A stretch of DNA of 64,000 nt from Arthrobacter sp. PsM3 (GTDB taxonomy: Bacteria > Actinomycetota > Actinomycetes > Actinomycetales > Micrococcaceae). Under the pieces are notes generated by a model. It saw nothing but the letters and a program-made list of their open reading frames with translations, was not told the origin of the DNA and did no database searches. Of this stretch, positions 18,210-27,294 are shown piece by piece. Location: positions 1 to 64,000 of the forward strand of contig NZ_JARUXE010000027.1 of the NCBI RefSeq assembly GCF_030433895.1. Direction: 5' to 3'. Every line of letters begins with the position of its first letter. The first letter of the stretch is position 1. The position numbers were made by a program, and so were the translations under genes.

Positions 18210-18893
18210 CTACGGATCAGACTGGCGGCGCACCATCTCATTTATCCAGGCGGGCGCGAACGGAGACGTGCAGCCCGGGGGCGTCGGGTAGTCCTTGAGC
18301 ACTTCCAGGCGTTCACCGATGCCGATTGCGCGGGCGCGCTGCTCGCCGTGCTCGATCCCGATCTGAGCCAGGCAGTGGTTCATCGCCCACTGCAGGCGGT
18401 CCGGGGCGTCCTTCATGTCCGTTTCGATGATGTCCAGCAGCCCCGCCAGATCGAGACCCTCGGGCTTCTTCGCAACGCGTTCGGTGGTCAGCGCCCACCC
18501 GGCGCTCGCGACCACCGGGTCCGGATCGGCAAACCAGGCCAAACGCAGCTCTTCGGCGTGCGGGTTCTTCTTCACCACGTAGTTCACGAGCCAGTCGAGC
18601 ACTTTGGGGGTCCGCGCCTCACGCAACATAACGTCCAGCTCCTCACCCTCGAACGCCCTAGGCCGGCAGATCAGGATCGCCAGCAGCCTCGCCGCGGTGT
18701 CATCGGTCTCCCAGAGCCGGCGGGCGAGTTCCTGCTGAGTCTTCAGCCGTTTCGCGAGCGCGCGCAGCTTGCCGAGGTTCACGCCGTGATCGTCACCATG
18801 CTTCTCGTTCACCTCTCGTGCCCTCGGGTCCTCGAGCGCGGCCAGCTCGGCCATCACCTCGGCCACCATAGTCCCGGTCAGAGTCTCGGCCAC
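18210..18893 (-). CDS. DNA alkylation repair (AlkD-like) HEAT-repeat protein
   Basis: A 227-residue alpha-helical protein resembling AlkD-family DNA glycosylases, which excise positively charged alkylated bases using tandem HEAT-like repeats. Features include KRLKTQQELARRLWETDDTAAR followed by repeated helix pairs and DWLVNYVVKKNPHAEEL. The GTG start has AGGAGGG upstream. I cannot confirm the catalytic Trp/Asp residues by eye; some relatives are annotated simply as DNA alkylation repair proteins. It is isolated, with no other repair genes nearby. Confidence 0.72.
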   Translation of the reverse strand: MAETLTGTMVAEVMAELAALEDPRAREVNEKHGDDHGVNLGKLRALAKRLKTQQELARRLWETDDTAARLLAILICRPRAFEGEELDVMLREARTPKVLDWLVNYVVKKNPHAEELRLAWFADPDPVVASAGWALTTERVAKKPEGLDLAGLLDIIETDMKDAPDRLQWAMNHCLAQIGIEHGEQRARAIGIGERLEVLKDYPTPPGCTSPFAPAWINEMVRRQSDP

Positions 18894-19097
18894 TGCACCC
18901 TCCTGTCAGTCACATGTGGGATTGAGCCTACTAGGAAGCGTGGTGACGGACCTGGCGTGCAAGCGTTTCGCAGGTGGGCCGTCGCTGACAAGCTTGCGGG
19001 GTGGTCGCAACCGCCCCGAACCGCGCTCACGTGGAAGCGACGCTGGAGGACACCGGGCGGATGACGACGGGTGAGACTGGCCGCCCAGCAGCGCTTT

Positions 19098-19964
19098 TCA
19101 GGGGTGGCCGGGAATCCGGACGGCCTTGCCGCTGACCACCATCCCGCCGGCAGCCGGAATGTCCACGGTGAGCAGGCCCGGCCGGCCCACGTGCCGTCCC
19201 TGGTGGATCAGGACCCTCGATGGGGGCTCGACCAATCCCAGGATGCGCAGGTAGCCGCCGACCGCAGCCGCGGCGGACCCCGTGGCAGGGTCCTCCGTGA
19301 TGGCCCCCACCGGGAACAGATTCCGGGCTTCGAATTCGCCATCCGCAATACGGTGCATGATCGTCACCGTTGCGGCCCAGCCCTGAACGTCCATGAGGCT
19401 GCGCACCGCCTCCGGATCGAAGCCAAAGGAATCGAAAAGGGTACGGTCGGCGAAGACCAGCACCGGATGCCAGTTTCCCGAATACGCGATCCTCGGCGGA
19501 TAGGCCGGATCGAGATCGCCCTGCCCGGCGCCGAGCAGTCCGAGGAGTTCGGCCAGGACGGTGTCGTCGAATTCGGCCAGCTGTGGCTCAACGGCCGTGA
19601 ACGATGCGCTGATGTCGGCGCCCTCGCCGGCTGTCTCGATGACGATGGGGCCGACAAGGGTGTCGAAGGTGAAGGATCCAGCCCCGTCGCGACCGCTCAG
19701 CGCAACGGCGAGCGCAATCGTCGCATGGCCACAGAACGGCACCTCGGCGATCGGCGAGAAGTACCGAACCCGGCTCCGTCGCGGGTCCCTGTCGACGCCC
19801 TGCTCCGTCACAAAGGCCGTTTCGGCGTACCCGACGGCGGCCGCCACCGCCAGCATTCTGGCGTCATCCAGACGGCTGGCATCCAGGACAAGACCGGCAG
19901 GGTTGCCGCCGTTTGGCGTGGTGGAAAAGGCCGCGTATCGGAGGACCTCGGGGGTGTTTTCCAT
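19098..19964 (-). CDS. PhzF family isomerase-like protein
   Basis: A 288-residue protein with the diaminopimelate-epimerase-like fold. Characteristic segments are PNGGNPAGLVLD, YAETAFVT with the presumed catalytic glutamate E48, FCGHATIA and the C-terminal ITEDPATGSAAAAVGGY. Most PhzF homologues outside phenazine clusters have unknown substrates, and no phenazine genes are present. The ATG at 19964 has GGGAGGAT about seven bases upstream. It is encoded alone on the minus strand. Confidence 0.88.
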   Translation of the reverse strand: MENTPEVLRYAAFSTTPNGGNPAGLVLDASRLDDARMLAVAAAVGYAETAFVTEQGVDRDPRRSRVRYFSPIAEVPFCGHATIALAVALSGRDGAGSFTFDTLVGPIVIETAGEGADISASFTAVEPQLAEFDDTVLAELLGLLGAGQGDLDPAYPPRIAYSGNWHPVLVFADRTLFDSFGFDPEAVRSLMDVQGWAATVTIMHRIADGEFEARNLFPVGAITEDPATGSAAAAVGGYLRILGLVEPPSRVLIHQGRHVGRPGLLTVDIPAAGGMVVSGKAVRIPGHP

Positions 19965-20096
19965 ACCCCGATCCTCCCACGCCCCGCCGCCGAATCCGAG
20001 GCCTGCCACACATGGGGCCGGTCTACCGCCGTGTCCTCTGGATCACCCGGCGGCCATCTCTGGGTTCAAACGTCCCCAGCCGGAGCCGGCCAAAGC

Positions 20097-20741
20097 TCAG
20101 GTGCCAGGGACATCCTCTGGGAACTCTTCGCGGTACACGAGGTAGTGCCGGTCGGTCAGTGCCAGCGTGCCCCGGATCATCCGGTAGGGCCGGTACAGAT
20201 GTTCGTAGGGGTCCTGCACGATGGTGTCCGGCAGGTCAGTCGCTTTGCGCAGCAGGTCGTTGACATCATCCAGTGATTCCAGATGGTGTATCCGGCCGGA
20301 CTGTCGCACGTTCCAGGTCCAGCCTTCGATCACCCCGGTAGTCGTTTCTTCAAGCATTTCGAAGAGGGAGGCCAGAAATTCGATATCAGCGTCCGGCAAC
20401 ACGCGTTCCAGCGGGTACCTTTGGGGATCCTCCTGCTGTGCGGCGTCCCAGGCCTCCCGCAGCCAATCAATATCGGCTTTGCCGGAGGATTGCCCGAGCT
20501 GGAGGTGCCCGTTCCCATCATCGAGCAGCGGATAGCGGTTGGCCGCCCTGTCGATGACGGTTTCGTTCCGGCCGGCGTAGTCGAGACTTCGGACCACCGC
20601 TTCGGCTGAGGGTGCGTAGTTGAACAATCCGCCGTCCACAGTAATGAAATCCCTGTCCCCGGTCCCGGGTCCGGCACCGGCACGGAAGGGGAACCACGGT
20701 ACCGCCCGTATCCACACGCTGGCCCTTCGCCATATCCCCAT
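20097..20741 (-). CDS. Hypothetical protein
   Basis: A 214-residue acidic, soluble protein starting MGIWRRASVWIRAVPWFPF that I do not recognise. The ATG at 20741 has GGAGGA four bases upstream; an ATG at 20753 would add four residues. The body is rich in Asp/Glu and Arg with regular helices (DIDWLREAWDAAQQEDP; DADIEFLASLFEMLEE). Frame integrity over its length and the good ribosome binding site support a real gene. No partner gene is evident. Confidence 0.6.
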   Translation of the reverse strand: MGIWRRASVWIRAVPWFPFRAGAGPGTGDRDFITVDGGLFNYAPSAEAVVRSLDYAGRNETVIDRAANRYPLLDDGNGHLQLGQSSGKADIDWLREAWDAAQQEDPQRYPLERVLPDADIEFLASLFEMLEETTTGVIEGWTWNVRQSGRIHHLESLDDVNDLLRKATDLPDTIVQDPYEHLYRPYRMIRGTLALTDRHYLVYREEFPEDVPGT

Positions 20742-21191
20742 CTGATCCTCCATTCGTTCCACGCCGGGGGCGAAGGACCCCGCACCGCATGGTTGTCTCA
20801 AGCCGTTCGGGACGCGCCGTGACGAGGCCGCCCCGGTATGCGGTAAAACATCCTCGTGGGTTCGTCGGGGACTCCATGGAAACGGCGCAGGGCCCCGACG
20901 CTGCGGACAAGATCGGTTGCCTCCTTGGGCGGCGGGCTCTTCTTAGGATCGCTGCCCGCGGCCGAGTTCGTCAGAGACGAAGGTCCTGACAATGGAGATT
21001 CCGGCCGTGCGCTGGCGTTCCTGATGTTCCAGGCGGGTTTCGTTTGCTCACCGTGGTCCTCCTGGCAGCCGGCGCGTTCCGGTTGACCGCGCTGTTCCTC
21101 TCGGCCGCAGCCCTTAGACCGTTTGGGAGAGGGCGCGATACCTGAAACCTGGGGGGCCGAACGTGCGGACGCGGTGAGTCCGTTGGATGAT
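20742..21191. other. 450-base stretch without a recognised gene
   Basis: Several short frames on both strands are open, but none has a recognisable family or a good ribosome binding site. Base composition is less regular than in the flanking genes, which suggests a degraded interval. Confidence 0.4.
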
Positions 21192-21383
21192 TCAGGAGTT
21201 TGGATCGAGGTACAGCGAGAAGCCCGTGATTTCGTCGTCTTCATTTATTTCCAGGTGGAGCTCGTCCTGGTCGCTGCAACCGCCGGCTTCTGCGCGCGCT
21301 ACGAAACGCTTGAGATCCCCGAATGTGGCACGTTGGCCCTCGGGTCCAGAGAATTCGATGTCTAGTTTTAGTCCGATAGCCAT
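21192..21383 (-). CDS. Small acidic hypothetical protein
   Basis: A 63-residue protein MAIGLKLDIEF...YLDPNS with a negatively charged C-terminal half (DELHLEINEDDEITGF). It looks like a compact alpha/beta cytosolic protein; a similar layout occurs in small actinobacterial hypotheticals. The ATG at 21383 is chosen over upstream in-frame starts to 21440. No strong Shine-Dalgarno is visible, so the call is moderate. Confidence 0.5.
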   Translation of the reverse strand: MAIGLKLDIEFSGPEGQRATFGDLKRFVARAEAGGCSDQDELHLEINEDDEITGFSLYLDPNS

Positions 21384-21951
21384 GGCAGAAAGTATGTCAG
21401 TCAGTGAGGTCAACAGTCTGGGGGCGGCTGGCCGTATCAACGGGGGCCGGTGCCGTTAGCGTGGCTGCTGGGAGTTTGACTCGCCTGGCCCGTTGCCCGC
21501 CAGGGCGTTGGCGGCCTTCACTGCGACCCGGGCAGCATTGTCCTGTCACGGACCCGCCACTTCAGCTGTCGTGCCGGGTAGAGACCGGAAAAATGGTCCG
21601 GTCGTGGCTGTTGCTGGCGGTCCGTGAGCCATGTGGTCAGTTCCGCGGCGGGGAGCTAGACGGCGACGGCGTCGACCGCCGGCGGTTATTCGCACGTTGG
21701 GGGCCGGTTCGGTCCTGCGCCAAGGACGCCGACGCCGTCACCAACCGCCGCGCGTCGGCGTACATCCCTTTCGGGCATCCTCGGGCATTGTCTCGGGAAT
21801 CTTCCTCGCGTGGATCTTGGCGAGGAACGGCGCGGCCTCGTAGGATGCGGTCAACGCCACAGCCCGGTCCTCGGGATCGCAGTCCCGGTCCGCCGTTGGA
21901 ACGACAGGACATGGCCCACCCCCAACAGGCTCGGGCCATATCCCGCCGGTC
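21384..21951. other. 568-base stretch without a recognised gene
   Basis: Short frames on both strands only. A minus-strand segment near 21770-21850 reads coherently (ASYEAAPFLAKIHARKIPE) but has no start or family match, so it may be a gene fragment. No RNA gene or repeat was seen. Confidence 0.4.
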
Positions 21952-22122
21952 TTATTCCGGTCCCGGGCTGGTACCGGTGGTATGCCCCGATTGCACGGGG
22001 TGAGCGCGCTGATGGAGTTCGTGATCGACGAGGCCGAGGAGCTCGCCGGGGGCAGCTGCTCCTCCGAGTTCCTGGACCTGTCGCAGCGAGTAGCTTAGCT
22101 TCACAAGGTCTTCTGTCGGCAC
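21952..22122 (-). CDS. Small hypothetical protein
   Basis: A 56-residue frame from a GTG at 22122, with AGGAGG nine bases upstream. It reads PTEDLVKLSYSLRQVQELGG...LVDHELHQRAHPVQ. The helical N-terminal half and the strong ribosome binding site support translation; the C-terminus is low complexity. It lies 62 bases from the next minus-strand gene at 22185 and could be cotranscribed. Function unknown. Confidence 0.42.
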   Translation of the reverse strand: MPTEDLVKLSYSLRQVQELGGAAAPGELLGLVDHELHQRAHPVQSGHTTGTSPGPE

Positions 22123-22184
22123 CAGGGGCCACCTCCTGAAGGTGTGGAACACCGGGTCCCGGCGCCCCGGACCGGGCTTCCCTG

Positions 22185-22481
22185 TCACGCGGCCAGCTTC
22201 GTCGCGAGGTCCGGACGGCGGTACCCGAAGCGGGCGTCCAGCGGATATGGGGGGAGGGTTTTGGCTCCGGATTCCGTGAGGGTCCGAAGCGCCTCCGGGG
22301 AGTTGGTATGCAGCAGCTCCAGGTCCAAATGAACGGCAAAGCCGGGCAGGACGCGGCCGGCGCGCCCCACTAATGCCACCAGGGCACGGACATTGTTGGG
22401 GGTGAGTCTTCCGGTAGGTCGAAGAGTGACGGTCGTCGCGTCCATGTCGACGGCAACGGTGACTGCAAGTTTGGTGGTCAT
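22185..22481 (-). CDS. Small STAS-like hypothetical protein
   Basis: A 98-residue protein starting MTTKLAVTVAVDMDATTVTLRPTGRLT. The alternating strand/helix pattern with LVGRAGRVLPGFAVHLDLELL resembles a STAS-type (anti-sigma antagonist-like) fold, but the phosphorylatable serine is not clear. AGAGGA lies about ten bases upstream of the ATG. It is encoded between a 56-residue gene and the cupin, all on the minus strand. Confidence 0.5.
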   Translation of the reverse strand: MTTKLAVTVAVDMDATTVTLRPTGRLTPNNVRALVALVGRAGRVLPGFAVHLDLELLHTNSPEALRTLTESGAKTLPPYPLDARFGYRRPDLATKLAA

Positions 22482-22606
22482 AGGGAAAAGGTCCTCTACG
22501 AAGCACTGACGGCCGCTTGCTTGACCTCTTCCAGAATACCGAGATTGCCGCCGGTAACCAGTCTCTGTGACGCACGTCACGCATTTACATGTTACGGAAC
22601 TTGGAA

Positions 22607-23023
22607 CTAGGACGTCTCTGGTCCCGGCAGCTCGATGCCTTGCTCCTGGGCGAACTTCATGATGTTTGGCATCATCACCGCGCTTTGCTGCTTCGCCTCC
22701 TCGGCGGGGGTGAAGGCCACAAATTCGCTCCCGGCGAACACTAGCGGCGTGTGCCCAGGCTCGATGACGAACGCGTCACCGGCCTCGAAGATCTCCTCGA
22801 CCCCGTCGCCTCTCCGGACGCCGAACTTCCCTTTGATTACGTAGCCGAGGTGGTTCGCCTGGCACAGATCATTCGGCGCACCCTTGAAGAAAGGCGCCTG
22901 ATCCATGTCCTTAAGGTTTCTTTCCAAGCTCACCGTCCAGTCACCGATCTCCTGCTCGTAAGCGTCCACATAGCCGGGGAACTCCTGGTGGGTCGAGGCG
23001 GTGCCCTTCGATAGCTTTGACAT
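22607..23023 (-). CDS. Cupin domain protein
   Basis: A 138-residue single-domain cupin. The barrel is visible from GYVIKGKFGVRRGDGVEEIFEAGDAFVIEPGHTPLVFAGSEF. The first motif is divergent (lacks GxxHxH), so metal binding is doubtful; the second keeps the PGHTP histidine. The ATG at 23023 has AGGAGA seven bases upstream. Many such small cupins follow sugar or aromatic metabolism genes, but here the neighbours give no hint. Role unknown. Confidence 0.75.
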   Translation of the reverse strand: MSKLSKGTASTHQEFPGYVDAYEQEIGDWTVSLERNLKDMDQAPFFKGAPNDLCQANHLGYVIKGKFGVRRGDGVEEIFEAGDAFVIEPGHTPLVFAGSEFVAFTPAEEAKQQSAVMMPNIMKFAQEQGIELPGPETS

Positions 23024-23179
23024 CTTCTTTTCTCCTACTAAGTGGTGACTCGTGCCGAGTCCGGGGTGCATCGGCCATCCGTCACTGCCCACGCTAGGTA
23101 TCTCTCTGGCCCGCTCCCAGAGACCAAGGTCCCGCGCGTTTGATCGCGCACACAGGAGCATCGGGCGCTCCCCTGCCGA

Positions 23180-23782
23180 ATGGCTCTGTCCGGGGGTGGC
23201 GACGACCTCCGTCATGCCATGCAGACACGACGGAGGTCGGGTTCCGGGGACCGGGGGAGCAACACTGCCTGGGTGTGGTGGGACTCCCACCGGGCACACC
23301 GGCAAGGCCCGGAGGCGATCCGGCACCGGCAGAGGGCGCGCCTGGCTGACCTGGTCGCCTACGCCCGGCAGCACTCGGCCTTTTACCGGGACCGCTACCA
23401 GGGGCTGCCCGAGCATATCGGGGACGTCACTTTGTTGCCGGTAACGAACAAACGCGAACTCATGGCCCACTTCGACGAGGTGGCCACCGATCCGGCAGTG
23501 ACCCTCGCGGGTGCCCAGGAGTTCGTGGGGGACCCGAGCCGTATCGGGGACCGATTCGCCGGGAAATACCTGGTGGCCACCACCGCCAGCACCACCGGCA
23601 CCCGCGGCATCTTCGTGCTCGACGACCGGTACTGGGCAGTCACCTCGGGCCTGATGGGCATCCTGACCGCAAAGTGGCTGACATGGCGGGGCGTGGTGCG
23701 GCTCGTGGGACGAGGGGCGCGGTCCGGCGAGGTGATCGCCACCGGCGGCAAATACCGCACCGTCAGCCCCCTGCAGCCATGA
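23180..23782 (+). pseudogene. Truncated PaaK-like (phenylacetate-CoA ligase family) gene
   Basis: The frame reads RQRARLADLVAYARQHSAFYRDRY, LLPVTNKRELMAHFDE and ATTASTTGTRGIFVLDDRYW, which match the N-terminal third of coenzyme F390 synthetase / PaaK-like adenylate-forming enzymes, including the TTASTTGTRG nucleotide loop. The frame ends abruptly after EVIATGGKYRTVSPLQP. The C-terminal two thirds, including the lysine-bearing lid, are missing, so it cannot be active. The true start is unclear; a GTG at 23273 is plausible. Confidence 0.7.
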
Positions 23783-23850
23783 CCGCCGTCTTTGTGGCCG
23801 GGGAACTGACCGGCGCGCTCGCGTACTGAGGAGAGGGCTGGGGCTGCCAG

Positions 23851-24381
23851 TCAGTTGTCCGGGCCAGAAGCGGACTGGGGCCGGAGGTAGTCCCGCAGCA
23901 TGGGGAACTCCGAGTGCACGTGGGCATCCAGGTCCGCGGTGAACCCGGGCGTGAAGTACAGCCGCAGCAGCGGGTCCAGCAGCCGGCCGATCCCGGGCCA
24001 CCCGACGGTAATCGTGTGGTGCACCGACACTCCGCCCGGCACCGGGGTGAGCTTCAGAGACAGGCGGGCCGGGAGAGGCACGACCTTGCGGAAGCGCCAC
24101 ACGAGCCTGCGGCCCGGTTCGACCGCCTCCACAACTCCGCGCAGCCGCAACCGGCGCCGGCCGACGAACTCGTCCATCACCACGACGTCACCCACCCCGC
24201 CTGGGGGCTGCCCCAGCGCGTGGAGCTCCAGGTGGGTTCCGGGCCACCAGTTCCGGTACTGCTGATCGGTGCAGGCCACCATAAAGTCGGTGACGTCATG
24301 GCCCGTCAACCCCGCGACATCGACCCTCGACTCGATCACCAGCACCTGTGCCCCCTGTGCTCCCTGCAGTTGCGTGGCCAT
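23851..24381 (-). CDS. SRPBCC (START-like) family protein
   Basis: A 176-residue helix-grip protein. Features are VLVIESRVDVAG at the start, YRNWWPGTHLELHAL, the strand-rich RRRLRLRGVVEAVEPGRRLVWRF and a C-terminal helix ending MLRDYLRP. Such proteins bind hydrophobic ligands and include polyketide cyclases and AHSA1-like domains. The ATG at 24381 was chosen as the first methionine before the core; no strong Shine-Dalgarno is seen. Ligand unknown. Confidence 0.7.
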   Translation of the reverse strand: MATQLQGAQGAQVLVIESRVDVAGLTGHDVTDFMVACTDQQYRNWWPGTHLELHALGQPPGGVGDVVVMDEFVGRRRLRLRGVVEAVEPGRRLVWRFRKVVPLPARLSLKLTPVPGGVSVHHTITVGWPGIGRLLDPLLRLYFTPGFTADLDAHVHSEFPMLRDYLRPQSASGPDN

Positions 24382-24612
24382 GGATTCCAGCGCAGGCCAA
24401 TGACTTGATTTTGCCTCCGGAGGGCATCTTTTGCCACCGAAAACCTGAAGCCTTTTTGTCAGGCCCGACACCGGGGAATTTCGGGGATTATGGCCCTAGT
24501 CTTCCTCATGGGAACTGCGTTGACTTGTGGGCTGGGGCGGGCACCACATCCCCTCGCAGCACGCCATGTTCCACCCCGAACCGCACATCGAGAAGGAAGG
24601 CGGCATCCTCAG

Positions 24613-24828
24613 ATGCACATTAAGGACCATTGGGACCATCTGGACCCGGCCACGCGGAAGTGGCTCATTGACAACCCCGGGTGCCAGATCCTTCCCAGGA
24701 CCATCACCGCAGTTGTCTCCAAAGCGGCGGGCGAGAACCTTGCCAGTGGACAGCACGGCGAGACGGTCATATCCCAGGAGGACCATGAGTTCATCCGGTC
24801 GATGGCGACCGGGGTCGCGAACGCCTGA
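24613..24828 (+). CDS. Small hypothetical protein
   Basis: A 71-residue protein MHIKDHWDHLDPATRKWLID...SMATGVANA, soluble and helical. AAGGAAGG lies about eleven bases upstream of the ATG. The gene is followed 21 bases later by a strong hairpin terminator, which supports a real transcription unit. No family is recognised. Confidence 0.6.
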   Translation: MHIKDHWDHLDPATRKWLIDNPGCQILPRTITAVVSKAAGENLASGQHGETVISQEDHEFIRSMATGVANA

Positions 24829-24849
24829 ACCGCCCCGTCATCGTGGGGT

Positions 24850-24894
24850 CGCACGAAGGGCGCACCTCTAAGCCAGAGATGCGCCTTTCGTGCG
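24850..24894. terminator. Bidirectional terminator between convergent genes
   Basis: A 15-bp stem with one G-T pair (24850-24864 with 24880-24894; arm CGCACGAAGGGCGCA) serves the small plus-strand gene. Its right half overlaps the last codons and stop of the minus-strand oxygenase-hydrolase gene. Confidence 0.7.
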
Positions 24895-27282
24895 GCGGCC
24901 CGCCATGACCCGGGACAGGAACTCCTCCACAACCGTGGCGAACTCATCAGGCCGTTCGATCTGCGGCATGTGTCCCGTGTTCGGGAAGACGTGCGAGTCG
25001 GCGCGTGGCAGGGCCGCGGTCGCCGACTCGAGGTGGCTGAACGGGAGAACGTGATCGTGGTCGCCCCAGACCACGAGCGTCGGAATGTCCAACGGCGCCA
25101 AGGCCTCCACCAGGGCCGTCCGCCATCCGGCCCTGATGCCGGAGATCGTTCCGAGATCGCTGGCGATCTCGAGCACCGACCGTCGGTGCGCCGCCCGTTG
25201 CGACAGAGCGAAAGCATGCTCCACGCGGGCATCCGTCACCAGGTCCTTGTCGTAGAAGATCGACTGGACCGTGCGGCGGGAAGCCTTCACGTCGGGACGC
25301 ATGAGCAGTTCCCCGAGTCGCCGGACCGTGAGCAGGCGCAGCACCAGTGCAACCTCCTTGCCGAATCCGGCGCTGTCGGCAAGAACGAGGGCTGAGACGC
25401 GGTGCGGATTCTCGGCAGCGAACTTCATGGCGACGGCACCGCCGAGCGAGTTGCCGATCACTGCTAGCGCCTCGTGCACCCCGAGGGCGTCGAGGAAGGC
25501 GGGGAGGGCGCCGGCGAGCTTCGCCAAGGTGGCCGGCCCGGAGATCCGTTCGGAGTAGGCGAAGCCGGGCAGGTCCACGCTGTAGACGGTGTGGCGCGCC
25601 GAGAGGCGCTGGTGCTGCTCGGTCCAGTCGTCGAGGCTCTGGCCGATGCCGTGCAGCAGAAGCACCGGGTCCCCGTCGCCGGTTTTCCGGTAGCGCAGGC
25701 GGGTGCCGGCGACGTCGATGTATCCAGTTCCGGGGAGCGCGAGAGGGTCCTGGGGCGCCGGGGTTCCCCGTCCGGGCGCAGCCACCGGCTGCCCGCGCCG
25801 GCCGAAACGAACATGGTCCGTCAGCCGGCCGGCCCTAAGCAGGGCGAAGTCGCGCACGTAGTTCTGGTGCAGCCGCCATGGCGAGCCGGTGCCCTGCCGG
25901 GGAAGATCTCCGGCGTCGCGAAGAATGTAGCCGGCCTTCAGATCGATCAGGGGCGTCAGCTCAGCGTTCGCGACGTCGGCGGGTGCCTTGGGCGCAACCC
26001 ATTGCAGGTTCCGGCGGTCGAGGTACTTCAGCAGCCTGCAGATATAGCCTGCCACCAGGTCCGCTTTGAGGGTCCAGGAGGCGTTGGTGTAACCGACCGT
26101 GAGCGCGAAATTGGGAACGCCGTCGAGCATCATGCCTTTGTAGGTCAGGGTTTTGCCTACGTCCACCGGCTCGCCGTCGACGGTGAGGGTCATGCCGCCA
26201 ATGACGAGCAGGTTCAGTCCTGTTGCCGTGACAATCACGTCGGCCGGGATCGATCCCCCCGAAACCAGGTCAATACCGTCCGGGGTGATCCGCGAGATCC
26301 TGTCGGTCACGATGTCGGCCGTGCCTGCGCTGATGGCGCGGTAGAGGTCGCCGTTGGGGATCGCGCAGAGCCGCTGGTCCCATGGCTCATAGGACGGGGC
26401 CAGATGCGTGTCGATCGCAAAGCCCTCCGGCAGCTTGGCGATGGCTGACTTGCGGAGGATTGCCTTCATCGTCTCCGGCCGGCGCCGGCTGAGCTGGTAC
26501 GTCAGCATCGAAAAGAGAATGTTCTTGGCCCGTACGACGTCGTAGGCCAGTTGCGCGGGCAGCTTGCCCCGGAGGCGGTCGGCCAGGTGGTCCCGGGACG
26601 GCACGGGGGCGATGTAGGTGGGGGAGCGCTGCAGCATGGTGACCTTGGCAGCCGACTTCGCCATCGACGGCACGAGCGTCACCGCGGTGGCCCCGCTGCC
26701 AATGATCACCACCTGTTTGCCGTCGTAGTCGAGGTCAGCGGGCCAGTGCTGCGGGTGGACGATCGATCCGGCGAAGGTCTCGGCACCCTCGATGGCCGGA
26801 CTAAAGCCCTCGTCATAGCGGTAGTAGCCCGAGCAGACGGACAGGAATGAGCAGGTGAACGTGACCGTCTCAGTGCTCGACGCCGGACCGTCGTGCCGGT
26901 ATTCGCCGTCGGACGTGCGGACGGCCGTGACCGTCCACAGCGCGGTTTCGCTGGACCACCCGGCCGAGACCACCCGGTGGTTCAGCCGGATCCGCGATGC
27001 CAGGCCCTCGTCCGCCACCGTCGCCTCGATGTAGTCGCGGATCGAATCGCCGTCGGCGATGGCTTTGGCGCCGGCCCAGGGCCGGAACGAGTAGCCGAGC
27101 GTGTACATGTCGCTGTCGGAGCGGATGCCCGGGTATCGGAAAAGATCCCAGGTGCCTCCCACCGCGCCGCGCGACTCAAGAATAGTGAAGGTCTTACCGG
27201 GTACGTCTCGTTTCAACCGGCTGGCAAAACCTGTGCCGCTCAGCCCGGCTCCGACAATTAACACATCCACGTGTTCGCTCAT
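24868..27282 (-). CDS. Baeyer-Villiger monooxygenase (EthA-like) fused to alpha/beta-hydrolase
   Basis: An 804-residue fusion. Residues 1-495 are a class B flavin monooxygenase closely following mycobacterial EthA: FAD motif GAGLSG (11-16), TWDLFRYPGIRSDSDMYTLG (44-63), the BVMO fingerprint F170-x-G-xxx-H176-xxx-W180-P, a second nucleotide motif GSGATA (195-200) and GYTNASWTLKADLV. After a proline/glycine-rich linker (about 498-518), residues 520-795 are an alpha/beta-hydrolase with oxyanion motif LLHGIGQS, nucleophile S612 in GNSLGG, an acid in WGDHDHVLP (D741 or D743) and H771 in NTGHMPQ. The first half would turn a ketone into an ester or lactone and the second would hydrolyse it. It is divergent from an EthR-like regulator. 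The substrate is unknown. Confidence 0.93.
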   Translation of the reverse strand: MSEHVDVLIVGAGLSGTGFASRLKRDVPGKTFTILESRGAVGGTWDLFRYPGIRSDSDMYTLGYSFRPWAGAKAIADGDSIRDYIEATVADEGLASRIRLNHRVVSAGWSSETALWTVTAVRTSDGEYRHDGPASSTETVTFTCSFLSVCSGYYRYDEGFSPAIEGAETFAGSIVHPQHWPADLDYDGKQVVIIGSGATAVTLVPSMAKSAAKVTMLQRSPTYIAPVPSRDHLADRLRGKLPAQLAYDVVRAKNILFSMLTYQLSRRRPETMKAILRKSAIAKLPEGFAIDTHLAPSYEPWDQRLCAIPNGDLYRAISAGTADIVTDRISRITPDGIDLVSGGSIPADVIVTATGLNLLVIGGMTLTVDGEPVDVGKTLTYKGMMLDGVPNFALTVGYTNASWTLKADLVAGYICRLLKYLDRRNLQWVAPKAPADVANAELTPLIDLKAGYILRDAGDLPRQGTGSPWRLHQNYVRDFALLRAGRLTDHVRFGRRGQPVAAPGRGTPAPQDPLALPGTGYIDVAGTRLRYRKTGDGDPVLLLHGIGQSLDDWTEQHQRLSARHTVYSVDLPGFAYSERISGPATLAKLAGALPAFLDALGVHEALAVIGNSLGGAVAMKFAAENPHRVSALVLADSAGFGKEVALVLRLLTVRRLGELLMRPDVKASRRTVQSIFYDKDLVTDARVEHAFALSQRAAHRRSVLEIASDLGTISGIRAGWRTALVEALAPLDIPTLVVWGDHDHVLPFSHLESATAALPRADSHVFPNTGHMPQIERPDEFATVVEEFLSRVMAGRRTKGASLA

Positions 27283-27294
27283 AAAGCCAAACTA

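Noticed and set aside
19098..19964. Phenazine biosynthesis
   Set aside because: PhzF-like proteins are common outside phenazine loci and no other phz gene is present.
19071..20276. 401-codon plus-strand frame
   Set aside because: Antisense of the PhzF-like gene and part of the next gene; the minus-strand genes have good starts and motifs.
21192..22481. Toxin-antitoxin system among the small genes
   Set aside because: The small genes do not match known toxin or antitoxin folds and are not arranged as an overlapping pair.
22607..24100. Extension of the cupin frame to 497 codons
   Set aside because: Upstream codons have no domain content and overlap the PaaK-like remnant; the ATG at 23023 has a strong ribosome binding site.
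25474..26448. 324-codon plus-strand frame
   Set aside because: Antisense of the oxygenase-hydrolase fusion.
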